Source of the DNA: Bradyrhizobium septentrionale | Lineage (GTDB): Bacteria > Pseudomonadota > Alphaproteobacteria > Rhizobiales > Xanthobacteraceae | DNA: 64,000 nucleotides | Assembly (NCBI RefSeq): GCF_011516645.4 | Contig: NZ_CP088285.1 | Location: 5,660,501 to 5,724,500 of the forward strand | Direction of reading: 5' to 3' | In this document: piece after piece, positions 27,302-35,725 of the stretch | Numbering within the stretch: position 1 is the first letter of the stretch | How the letters are laid out: each line of letters opens with the position of its first letter | Program-made: the position numbers and the translations under genes | Notes under the pieces: model-generated | What the model was told of the DNA's origin: nothing | Databases searched by the model: none | The model's input: only the letters and a program-made list of their open reading frames with translations

Positions 27302-27570
27302 TATTCAAGTCATTGATTTTATTATTTAAAAATTCCGTGGCCGCTTGGCTGGCGGTCCGCTTGGAAGTAGACTCGGCCGCCTTGTTCCAGGCTCCGTCAT
27401 TTGTTAGGTATTTTAATACCGGCTGATTTCGAGCCCCGCAGATGGCGCCTGCGCTTCTGATGCGGACGATTACGTTGTGCTATTCACCCCGCCACCGCGA
27501 TGCAGTGATCGAAGTTGTGCATGGTAGCTCTTCCAGAGCGAGCCCGGAATAACGAAGGCGAATCTCGACG

Positions 27571-28821
27571 ATGTTGTCTCTCCCTAAAACCAAGATACGC
27601 GTCCTGCTGCTGGAGGGCGTGAACGACTCGGCAGCACGCATGTTCGAAGGCAATGGCTATACCGAGCTGCAACGTCTGCCGAAGGCGTTGGGTGCTGGCG
27701 AGCTCAAGCAGGCACTTTCCGGCGTCCATATGCTGGGGATCCGCTCGCGGACACAGTTGACCGCGGAGATCCTGGAGGCTGCCGACCGGCTAATGGTGGT
27801 TGGCTGCTTTTCGGTCGGCACCAACCAGGTCGATCTTGATGCCGCGCGACGCCTTGGGATTCCGGTATTCAACGCTCCATACTCCAACACCCGCAGCGTG
27901 GCTGAGCTGACCATCGCTGAGATCGTGATGCTGTTGCGCCGGATATTTCCTCGGTCGATCTCCGCTCATGGTGGCGGCTGGGACAAGTCCGCCGAGGGGA
28001 GCCGCGAGGTGCGCGGCAAGACGCTGGGCATCGTTGGCTATGGCAACATCGGTTCGCAGTTATCGAATCTCGCGGAAGCCATGGGCATGCGCGTCATCTA
28101 TTTCGATCACACTGACCGATTGCGTCACGGCAATACCGAGCCGGTTGAGACACTGGGCGATCTGCTCGCGGCCAGCGACGTCGTTTCACTGCATGTGCCG
28201 GAGACGCCGGCCACCGCCAACATGATTGGCGCGGCCCAGCTTGGGCTGATGAAGCCGGGGGCCTATCTGATCAATAACTCGCGCGGCACCGTGGTCGATC
28301 TCGATGCGCTGGCAAGCGCCCTGCGTGAGGACAGGCTGGCAGGTGCTGCGGTCGACGTGTTTCCGGTCGAACCGGCGTCGAACAACGACCGCTTCGTCTC
28401 GCCGTTGCAAGGCTTGTCCAACGTGATCCTCACGCCGCATGTCGGCGGTTCGACGGAGGAGGCGCAAGATCGTATTGGCGGGGAGGTTGCTCGCAAGCTG
28501 ATTGATTATTCCGATGTCGGCTCGACCTTCGGCGCGGTCAATTTTCCGCAGGTGCAGTTGCCGGCGCGGCCGACCGGCACACGCTTCATCCATGTCCACC
28601 GCAACGTTCCCGGCGTGATGCGTCAGGTCAATGACGCAGTCTCTCGGCACGGGATCAACATCCAGGCGCAATACCTGCAAACCGACCCGGAAGTCGGCTA
28701 CGTCGTGCTCGAAACCGACGTTGTCGGCGGCGAAGGCGAGGAGCTGTTGGCCGAGCTGAAGGCTATTCACGGCACGATCCGCGTGCGGGTGCTGTACGAC
28801 CAGAGCCGGCCGCAAGGGTGA
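27571..28821 (+). CDS. serA: D-3-phosphoglycerate dehydrogenase, short ACT-domain form
   Basis: The 416-residue protein resembles E. coli-type SerA, which oxidises 3-phosphoglycerate with NAD for serine synthesis. Seen are the dehydrogenase catalytic core, the Rossmann motif GKTLGIVGYGNIGSQLSNLA near 150, the catalytic arginine in INNSRGTVVDLDAL near 238, the histidine in ILTPHVGGSTEEAQDR near 290, and a C-terminal ACT domain from about 340 (HRNVPGVMRQVNDAVSRHGINIQAQYL), a serine-binding feedback site. Many alphaproteobacteria carry a longer (about 530-residue) SerA elsewhere, so this may be an accessory copy. It is the first gene of the island. Confidence 0.87.
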   Translation: MLSLPKTKIRVLLLEGVNDSAARMFEGNGYTELQRLPKALGAGELKQALSGVHMLGIRSRTQLTAEILEAADRLMVVGCFSVGTNQVDLDAARRLGIPVFNAPYSNTRSVAELTIAEIVMLLRRIFPRSISAHGGGWDKSAEGSREVRGKTLGIVGYGNIGSQLSNLAEAMGMRVIYFDHTDRLRHGNTEPVETLGDLLAASDVVSLHVPETPATANMIGAAQLGLMKPGAYLINNSRGTVVDLDALASALREDRLAGAAVDVFPVEPASNNDRFVSPLQGLSNVILTPHVGGSTEEAQDRIGGEVARKLIDYSDVGSTFGAVNFPQVQLPARPTGTRFIHVHRNVPGVMRQVNDAVSRHGINIQAQYLQTDPEVGYVVLETDVVGGEGEELLAELKAIHGTIRVRVLYDQSRPQG

Positions 28822-28978
28822 TGAGATGGCGGTGCGTGGCGAATGCTGTCCTGTTGGCGGTAGGTCGACAGGGCTTCCACCCGCCTTTGGACGGGTTCGG
28901 TGGCAGTGCAACGCCGGTTGCGGCGGAAGTGGAGACGTTCCGCGCGTGAAGCTCCCGCGGTGGCCGCCAATTGTCTCG

Positions 28979-29743
28979 TCAAACCCGCTCGACCGGAACG
29001 GCGAATACATATCCGACACCGCGCTCGGTCTGGATCACGCGTGGCGCGCTTGGATCGCGCTCAAGCTTGCGCCGCAGGCGGAGAATCTGCACATCAATGC
29101 TGCGGTCGAAGACATCTTCGTGGACGCGGGTCGCCTGCAATAGGTGCTCGCGGCTAAGCGGACGTTGTGGCGCTTCGAGAAAGGCCAGCAGCATCGCGTA
29201 CTCGCCCTTTGTCAATGCGACCGCGGCACCGGCCGGATCGGTAAGCTGCCGGATCCTGCGGTCGAGCTGCCAGCCGGAAAATCGAAATCGGCCACGCTCT
29301 GGATCGCGCGCCGGCGCGGCCCTCCCGGCATCGAACCGGCGCAAGATCGCGCGAACACGCGCGAGCAATTCGCGCAGGTTGAATGGCTTCGTCAGATAAT
29401 CGTCGGCGCCAAGCTCGAGACCGACCACTCGATCGATGTCGTCGCGGCGGTGACCCGTGATGATGATCACGGGCACTTCGGAGTTCAAGCGGATCTCCCG
29501 AAGAAGATCCAGTCCGTCTTCTAGTCCAAGCCGGAGATCAAGGATCACCAGATTGACATCGGCACTGCCAAGCCGACCGACCATTTCCTGCCGATTACTT
29601 GCTGCCAGGGTCCGGATGTTGTTCTCAGCGAAATAGTTTAGGATCATGCGCTGCAAGGCAGGATCATCTTCCACGACGAGGACGCACACTTGGCGATCAA
29701 CGCTTCCGCGAGGACCCGGGTCATTCAGTGATGAGCCGCTCAT
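28979..29743 (-). CDS. OmpR-family response regulator
   Basis: The 254-residue protein has a receiver domain (VCVLVVEDDPALQRMIL at 19-35, phospho-acceptor Asp69 in VILDLRLGLEDGLDLL, switch region PVIIITGH, KPF lysine in ADDYLTKPFNLREL) and a C-terminal winged helix with TKGEYAMLLAFLEAPQRPLSREHLLQATR and GVGYVF. This marks a DNA-binding transcription factor. I chose ATG 29743; an ATG at 29761 is possible. The start overlaps that of the divergent peroxidase gene by about 13 nt, so their regulatory regions are intertwined. The VirA-like kinase at 30753 is the likely partner. Confidence 0.9.
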   Translation of the reverse strand: MSGSSLNDPGPRGSVDRQVCVLVVEDDPALQRMILNYFAENNIRTLAASNRQEMVGRLGSADVNLVILDLRLGLEDGLDLLREIRLNSEVPVIIITGHRRDDIDRVVGLELGADDYLTKPFNLRELLARVRAILRRFDAGRAAPARDPERGRFRFSGWQLDRRIRQLTDPAGAAVALTKGEYAMLLAFLEAPQRPLSREHLLQATRVHEDVFDRSIDVQILRLRRKLERDPSAPRVIQTERGVGYVFAVPVERV

Positions 29744-30756
29744 TGCGTCCAGTCCCTTCAACGGTGCCGCCGGTGACGACGGCGGCCGCGTACGGCTGCG
29801 GTTTCGCGTGTCTGCTGCTGGCGCTGGTTTGTCTCAGCGCGTTCTCGCCGGCAGACGCTCAATCGCCGGGCTCTGAGGTGCGCGCCGACCGCGAGCCTAT
29901 CACGCCAATTCCCGCGCCGCGTGCCCAAGACCCACAGCGTGTCCTGCTCGGAGAACGATTGTTCGGCGACCGGCGTCTGTCTCACGATAATACACACAGT
30001 TGTTCGTCGTGCCACGATATAGCAACCAATGGCGCCAGCGCCAGGATCCACGATACGCGTGAAGGTCAACCGATCGCCCTCAATACGCCGACGGTCTTCA
30101 ATGCGAGCCTTAACTTCCGCCTGAATTGGGAAGGCAATTTCCGCTCGTTGGAAGAAGGAATCGAGGGCAGTCTTCGCAATCCAGCGATTATGGCGTCGAG
30201 CGTTGACGAAGTCCTCGGCAAACTGCGTGCTGACCCCGGAATCGTGGGGCAGTTTCGTGATGCCTATGGAAGGGAGCCTGATGCCGCCGCCCTGCTGGAT
30301 GCGATCGCGACATACGAGCGGACATTGGTCACGCCAGCTAGCCGCTTCGACCGATGGCTTGCCGGGGAAACCAATGCCATGACGTCGGACGAGTTGTCGG
30401 GTTATCAGGTCTTCAAATCGCTCGGCTGCATCGCCTGCCATCAGGGTGTCAATGTGGGCGGCAATCTGTTTCAACGGCACGGCATCTTCCATCCATTGGG
30501 CTCGCCGGAGCCGGCATTGGTTCGCGTGCCCAGCTTGCGAAATGTGGCGACGACAGCGCCATACTTCCATGATGGCAGCGCGGCCACGTTGCCGGAGGCC
30601 GTCAAAGCGATGGGCGTCGCCCAACTCGACCGCGTTCTAACCGATCAGCAAACTGCCGCCATCGTCGCCTTCCTCAACACGCTGACCGGGACATATCGAG
30701 GTCAAGCCGTAAGGCCGGCCACCGCCACACCACGCACTGGCTCGCAGATGCCATGA
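29731..30756 (+). CDS. Di-haem cytochrome c peroxidase (MauG/CcpA family)
   Basis: The 341-residue protein begins with a hydrophobic signal-anchor-like segment (about 20-42, ending ADA) and is exported to the periplasm. Two c-type haem sites are visible: C91-S-S-C-H95 and C233-I-A-C-H237. LGERLFGDRRLS, AIATYERTL, and VPSLRNVATTAPYFHDGSAATLPEAV are family signatures. Bacterial di-haem peroxidases reduce H2O2; MauG-type relatives oxidise other proteins. The start (ATG 29731, or GTG 29728) lies inside the divergent regulator gene. The stop overlaps the kinase start (ATGA), so the two are translationally coupled. Confidence 0.9.
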   Translation: MSRSLRPVPSTVPPVTTAAAYGCGFACLLLALVCLSAFSPADAQSPGSEVRADREPITPIPAPRAQDPQRVLLGERLFGDRRLSHDNTHSCSSCHDIATNGASARIHDTREGQPIALNTPTVFNASLNFRLNWEGNFRSLEEGIEGSLRNPAIMASSVDEVLGKLRADPGIVGQFRDAYGREPDAAALLDAIATYERTLVTPASRFDRWLAGETNAMTSDELSGYQVFKSLGCIACHQGVNVGGNLFQRHGIFHPLGSPEPALVRVPSLRNVATTAPYFHDGSAATLPEAVKAMGVAQLDRVLTDQQTAAIVAFLNTLTGTYRGQAVRPATATPRTGSQMP

Positions 30757-33224
30757 GGAATCTGCCGTTTATTCTCGGGGTTTCATTTCTGCTCGCGCTG
30801 CTGACCTGGCTGTTGTGGCGCGGCATAGATACCAACGCGTCCGCCTATGCAGTGACGCTCCAGACGCTCGACGAATATGCGCTTGCGGAAGCCTCGCTTC
30901 ACCGCGACGTGCTTCAGGCGCGAGCTGGCCTGCTTCGTGACTACGATGCCTTTGCTGTCGATGCGCGAGCGATGGACGATGCGGTCAGTCGGCTCCGATC
31001 TCACGCACGGGCCGAAGGTCTCGATCCGAAGCGAGTTGACCAGCTGGCAGCGGCGGTTGTCGAGCAGCAAGAGCTGCTGGAGCGCTTCAAGACCAGCAAC
31101 GCATTGCTGCAGAATTCGCTCTCCTATGTAGGCCTGCTCAGCACGAGCCCGGCGTTCCTTGCCAACGACGTGCAACTCGCGCCGGCAACGGGCGCATTGG
31201 CGGCTGCGATCCTCTATTTGTCGCGAGACACCTCATCCGGCGCGATGCGAGCGCTCCAGGAAAAGGTCGACCAGTTTGCGCAGCAAACGCCCACCACGGG
31301 ACCGGACGTGGAACCGGCGCGCGCGATGCTGGCGCATGCACGGCTGCTCTATGAGCAGCTCCCGGCGGTCGATGAAACGCTGAAGGCCTTCATCGCCGCG
31401 GCCAGCACGCATGCCCTGGAGGAGGTCCGCGAAGTGTTTTCCCGCCATCGGTCCGTGGTCGAAGCCGGGGAGCAGCGCTATCGGCTGCTGCTCTACGTTG
31501 TTTCCCTGTTGTTGCTCGTCATGCTCGTCATTCTCGGCCTTCGGCTACGAGCTCGGGCGGTGGCGTTGAGTCGGCGGGCAGCATTCGAACACGTCATTGC
31601 CGAGAATTCGACGCGTCTGATCAACTGCTCGCCGGCCGAAACCGGGACGCGATTGAAGCAGGTGCTGGGTGAATTCAGTCGGATCATCGACGCGGACCGC
31701 GCGTATGTGGTGTTGGACGAGAGGCCGATCCGGGTCCACGCATGGTCGAAGGACGGAGTGACGTTTCCGCCGGGTTGGCCTCGACGGGCGTTGGCAGTAG
31801 CCGAGCAGCTCGGCGCAGGGGACGGCGTCACGATTGCCGACGCGAGCGCCTTGCCGGCCGGCACTATCAGGGATGCACTGGCGGGTACCGGCGTGCGCGC
31901 GTGGGCCTGTTTGCCGCTGGTTCGGCCGGGTCGGGTCCAGGGCATCATGGGTTTTGACCGCTTCCGCCCGATACGGAACAGTGTCTCTCCTATCCCGCTC
32001 GCGCGGCTTGCCAGTGACGCCGTGGCCAATGCGCTCGAGCGCGAATTTCTGGAGCGCGAACGGACCAAGCTTGCCATGCGGCTGGAGCGGGCACGTCGCA
32101 TGCAGATGATAGGATCGTTGGCCAGCGGGATCGCGCATAACTTCAACAATATCATCGGCGCCATCCTCGGTTATTCGGAGATGGCGGAGCCGCAAATCAC
32201 TCGCGGTTCCAAACCGGCACAGCACATCGACGAGATACGCCGGGCCGCCGAGCGCGGTCGCGACCTCGTCGACAATATCCTCACCTTTGGCCGGCGGTCC
32301 GACGGGCGTGCGCGTCCGGTTCAGGTGCGCACTTTGCTCAACGAGGCGGCCTCGTTGTTGCGTGCCTCGTTGCCGTCGGATGTAGAGCTTGTCTTCGAAG
32401 ACGTTCCGGCCGACGTCGCCGTGTCAGGCGAACCGGCGCAGCTCCAGCAGGTCATCCTCAATCTCTGCACCAACGCCGCGCAAGCGACGAACGATGGCGG
32501 TTGTGTCCGCGTGGCCGTGAAACAGGAACAGATAGCCGCTTTCGTGGAGATGAGCGAGGGCGGGCTCTCCCCGGGTCGCTACGTATGCCTTTCTGTCAGC
32601 GACAACGGGAGCGGAATCGATGAACGCGTGGCGCGGCGGATGTTCGAGCCGTTCTTCACGACGCGCGTGGCAGGAACCGGCCTCGGTCTCGCAACGGTTC
32701 GCGAGATCGTCCGCGATCATGATGGAGCCATCAACGTTCAGAGCGAACCTGGCTGTGGAAGCCGGTTCGAAGTCTGGCTGCCTGCTGTGGCGGCGGACTC
32801 CATCGCGGCTGACGGATTGTCGGCGCTTCCGCTTGGACGCGGCGAGACGGTGCTGATTGTCGAAAGCGAGCGGGAACGCTTGCTGCGCGATGAAGAGAAG
32901 CTGGCGGCGCTGGGATACGAGCCGGTCGGGTTTGAGGTTGCGGCGGATGCCCTTGCTGCATGCCGTTCCGACTCTGCGCGATTCGATATCATCCTGGTCG
33001 GCCACGCCTCGCGGCCCCAGGGTGGGGTGGAATTGGCGCGAGCCCTGCACGAGGTATCGCCGTTGCAGCCCGTGTTGCTTGCCGTCGCGACTGCCGCTGA
33101 TGTCAGCGTCGATTTGATGACGGACGCCGGCATCTCCGAAGTGCTGCACTGGCCACTGGATAACGCCGAGCTTGCCGCGGCATTGGACCGCTGCCTGCGA
33201 ACGCCGGCCAGGTTACAGCCGTAA
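30753..33224 (+). CDS. VirA-like hybrid histidine kinase with inactive-looking receiver
   Basis: The 823-residue protein follows the VirA plan. There is a membrane helix near 5-23, a long helical periplasmic sensor (about 25-245), a second helix near 248-268, a GAF-like linker (about 275-430), a HisKA domain with phospho-acceptor His462 in SGIAHNFNNIIGAILGYSEMA, and a HATPase (NLCTNAAQATNDGGC near 572; DNGSGID; GTGLGL). The C-terminal receiver-like domain (about 705-815) has Gly750 at the place of the usual phospho-accepting Asp. By eye it is close to Agrobacterium VirA over the sensor and kinase. Coupled to the peroxidase gene by overlap; ligand unknown. Confidence 0.88.
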   Translation: MRNLPFILGVSFLLALLTWLLWRGIDTNASAYAVTLQTLDEYALAEASLHRDVLQARAGLLRDYDAFAVDARAMDDAVSRLRSHARAEGLDPKRVDQLAAAVVEQQELLERFKTSNALLQNSLSYVGLLSTSPAFLANDVQLAPATGALAAAILYLSRDTSSGAMRALQEKVDQFAQQTPTTGPDVEPARAMLAHARLLYEQLPAVDETLKAFIAAASTHALEEVREVFSRHRSVVEAGEQRYRLLLYVVSLLLLVMLVILGLRLRARAVALSRRAAFEHVIAENSTRLINCSPAETGTRLKQVLGEFSRIIDADRAYVVLDERPIRVHAWSKDGVTFPPGWPRRALAVAEQLGAGDGVTIADASALPAGTIRDALAGTGVRAWACLPLVRPGRVQGIMGFDRFRPIRNSVSPIPLARLASDAVANALEREFLERERTKLAMRLERARRMQMIGSLASGIAHNFNNIIGAILGYSEMAEPQITRGSKPAQHIDEIRRAAERGRDLVDNILTFGRRSDGRARPVQVRTLLNEAASLLRASLPSDVELVFEDVPADVAVSGEPAQLQQVILNLCTNAAQATNDGGCVRVAVKQEQIAAFVEMSEGGLSPGRYVCLSVSDNGSGIDERVARRMFEPFFTTRVAGTGLGLATVREIVRDHDGAINVQSEPGCGSRFEVWLPAVAADSIAADGLSALPLGRGETVLIVESERERLLRDEEKLAALGYEPVGFEVAADALAACRSDSARFDIILVGHASRPQGGVELARALHEVSPLQPVLLAVATAADVSVDLMTDAGISEVLHWPLDNAELAAALDRCLRTPARLQP

Positions 33225-33414
33225 CACGATTACCCTTGCCTGAAATACTTCCGTAGCGCAGGGCCGCCATTTCTGGTGGCCCGCAGCCGTGCATGCGCGC
33301 GTCAAGATGACGGAGGTGACAACGGCGACCAGATCGAGCGTTAGCACCAACGAAACCACCACCCCAGGAATGAGCGTTCGCGCTGATACATCAATCCTCG
33401 AAAGGACCGCTTCA

Positions 33415-35700
33415 ATGGCAATCACAGCCAGTTTTTCGGCAGGCTCCGGCGTGCTGACGGTGTTCGACGACGCCCTCGACAACTCCATCGTCGCCAGCCG
33501 CGATGCGGCCGGCAACATTCTCATCAACGGCGGCGCGGTGACCATCCTCGGCGGCCGACCGACGGTTGCCAACACCGCGACGATTCAGGTGTTCGGTCAG
33601 GCCGGAAACGACACGATCTCGGTCGACGAAGCCAACGGTGCGATGCCGGCGGTGCAACTATTTGGCGGCGCGGGTAACGACATCCTGATCGGGGGCTCGG
33701 GCACTGATCTGCTGTTCGGCGGGGCGGGCAACGATGTCCTGCAAGGCAAGGGCGGGGACGATCTCCTGTTTGGCGGAGACGGCAACGACACCCTGACCGG
33801 CGGCACCGGAAGCGACCAGATGTTCGGCGGGGCCGGTAACGACCGTATGATCTGGAATCCGGGCGAGGGCACCGACCTGATGGAAGGCGGCGACGGCATC
33901 GATACCGCCGAGGTCAATGGCGGCAACGGCGCCGAAGTCTTTTCGATCACGGCCAACGGCACCCGCGTGCGTTTCGATCGGATTAACCCGGCGCCGTTCT
34001 CGCTTGATGTCGGAACCACCGAGAACCTCGTGCTTAACATGAACGGCGGTGACGACGTTTTCACCGCCGGAAACGGCCTCGCCAACCTGATCCATCTCAC
34101 CATCGACGGCGGCGACGGCAACGACACCATGACCGGCGGTGACGGCGGCGACACGCTGATCGGCGGAGCCGGTAACGACGTCATCATCGGCGGCCGCGGC
34201 AACGACAGCCTGCTCGGCGGCACTGGCGACGACACCTTCATCTGGAATCCGGGCGACGGCAGCGACACCGTCGAAGGCCAGGACGGCACCGATACGCTGG
34301 TCTTCAATGGCGCCAACATCAACGAGAACATCGATATCACCGCTAACCACGGCCGGGTGAACTTCAGCCGCGACATCGCCGGTATCACGATGGATCTCAA
34401 CGGCATCGAGCAGATCGATTTCAACGCGCTCGGCGGCGCCGACAACATCAATGTCGGCGACCTCACCGGAACCGGCGTCACCCAGGTCGCGATCGATCTC
34501 GAGTCCACACCTGGCAGTGGCGTCGGCGACGGCGCGGCCGATACCGTGACCGTCAACGGCACCAACGGCAGCGACACCATTGAGGTGACGGGAACAGGAG
34601 GCTCGGTCACGGTCGCCGGCCTGCCCGCAGCGGTTACCCTTGCCGGATCAGAGGGGGCCAACGACCAGCTCATCGTCGAGGGTGGTGCCGGCAACGACGT
34701 CATCACCGCTGCTGGCCTTGCGGCCGGTGTCATCGGCCTCATCGTCGATGGCGGTGCCGGCAGCGACACCATCACCGGAAGCCAGGGCAACGACACGCTG
34801 ATTGGCGGCGACGGCAACGACACCGTGATCGGCGGTCGCGGCAATGACGTCGCGTCGCTTGGCGATGGCAACGACACCTTCGTCTGGAATCCGGGCGACG
34901 GCAGCGACACGGTCGATAGCGGGGCAGGCACCGATACGCTGGTGTTCAACGGCGCCAACGTCGACGAGAGCATGGATATCACGGCCAGTGGCAGCCATGC
35001 GATCTTCAGCCGCGACGTCGGCGTCGTCACCATGGATCTCGATCACATCGAGACCATCGATGTCAACGCACTGGGTGGTACGGACACCATCACGGTGGGC
35101 GACCTGTCCAAGACCGACGTGAAGCACGTTGCGATCGACTTGTCCGCGCCTGTCGGTAGCGGACAGGGCGACGGTCAGGTCGACACGGTCGTGATCAACG
35201 CCACCAATGGCGACGACGCGATCTCGATCAACGACAACAACGGCGTGATCACGGTGTCGGGTCTGGCTACCGACGTCACGATCACCGGCTTCGAGGCCAA
35301 CGATCGCATCGTGATCAACGGCCTCGGAGGCGATGACGTCATCAACGCCTTCGGGCTCGGTGGGGCGATGCAGTTCATCGCCAATGGCGGCGACGGCAAC
35401 GACATCCTGATCGGCAGCCGCGGCAGCGACACTCTGAGTGGCGGCGCAGGGGATGACACCCTGATTGGCAATGGCGGAACCGACGTTCTCGACGGTGGCA
35501 CCGGCAACAACCTCCAGTTCCAGGCGGTGATGAATCCCGGCAGTGCCGTGAGCAACGCTTCGTCTGTGGCGAGCGCTGCCCTGCTGGGCCAGTTCATGGC
35601 CTCAAGCCTGGTCTCGACGGGGGCTGCACTCGGCGGCATGCCGCTTACCGATCCTGCGCCTGACCAACAGCCGCTGCTGACGCAGCCGCACGCGGCCTGA
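33415..35700 (+). CDS. RTX (haemolysin-type) calcium-binding repeat protein
   Basis: The protein (761 residues from ATG 33415, or up to 803 from 33289) is built of glycine/aspartate-rich RTX nonapeptides such as [11 protein letters not shown] and [11 protein letters not shown] in several blocks (near residues 60-120, 225-265, 450-500, 655-695). Between blocks lie two large units of similar sequence ([14 protein letters not shown]... and [14 protein letters not shown]...) about 215 residues apart, plus a third partial opening near 130. RTX proteins fold on calcium outside the cell and leave through type I systems by a C-terminal signal; none is cleaved. No N-terminal signal peptide is seen. 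The exporter genes follow 25 nt away. The binding target (adhesin or enzyme) is unknown. Confidence 0.9.
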   Translation: MAITASFSAGSGVLTVFDDALDNSIVASRDAAGNILINGGAVTILGGRPTVANTATIQVFGQAGNDTISVDEANGAMPAVQLFGGAGNDILIGGSGTDLLFGGAGNDVLQGKGGDDLLFGGDGNDTLTGGTGSDQMFGGAGNDRMIWNPGEGTDLMEGGDGIDTAEVNGGNGAEVFSITANGTRVRFDRINPAPFSLDVGTTENLVLNMNGGDDVFTAGNGLANLIHLTIDGGDGNDTMTGGDGGDTLIGGAGNDVIIGGRGNDSLLGGTGDDTFIWNPGDGSDTVEGQDGTDTLVFNGANINENIDITANHGRVNFSRDIAGITMDLNGIEQIDFNALGGADNINVGDLTGTGVTQVAIDLESTPGSGVGDGAADTVTVNGTNGSDTIEVTGTGGSVTVAGLPAAVTLAGSEGANDQLIVEGGAGNDVITAAGLAAGVIGLIVDGGAGSDTITGSQGNDTLIGGDGNDTVIGGRGNDVASLGDGNDTFVWNPGDGSDTVDSGAGTDTLVFNGANVDESMDITASGSHAIFSRDVGVVTMDLDHIETIDVNALGGTDTITVGDLSKTDVKHVAIDLSAPVGSGQGDGQVDTVVINATNGDDAISINDNNGVITVSGLATDVTITGFEANDRIVINGLGGDDVINAFGLGGAMQFIANGGDGNDILIGSRGSDTLSGGAGDDTLIGNGGTDVLDGGTGNNLQFQAVMNPGSAVSNASSVASAALLGQFMASSLVSTGAALGGMPLTDPAPDQQPLLTQPHAA

Positions 35701-35725
35701 CGCAACGTCACCCTGGAGAGCATCC

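Noticed and set aside
25156..27426. Long plus-strand frame opposite the acyl-CoA dehydrogenase gene
   Set aside because: Antisense shadow: low complexity and no domain, while the minus strand encodes a full flavoenzyme.
33597..35033. Minus-strand frame opposite the RTX gene with repeated Pro/Ser/Leu units
   Set aside because: The repeat is only the mirror of the RTX nonapeptides on the other strand.
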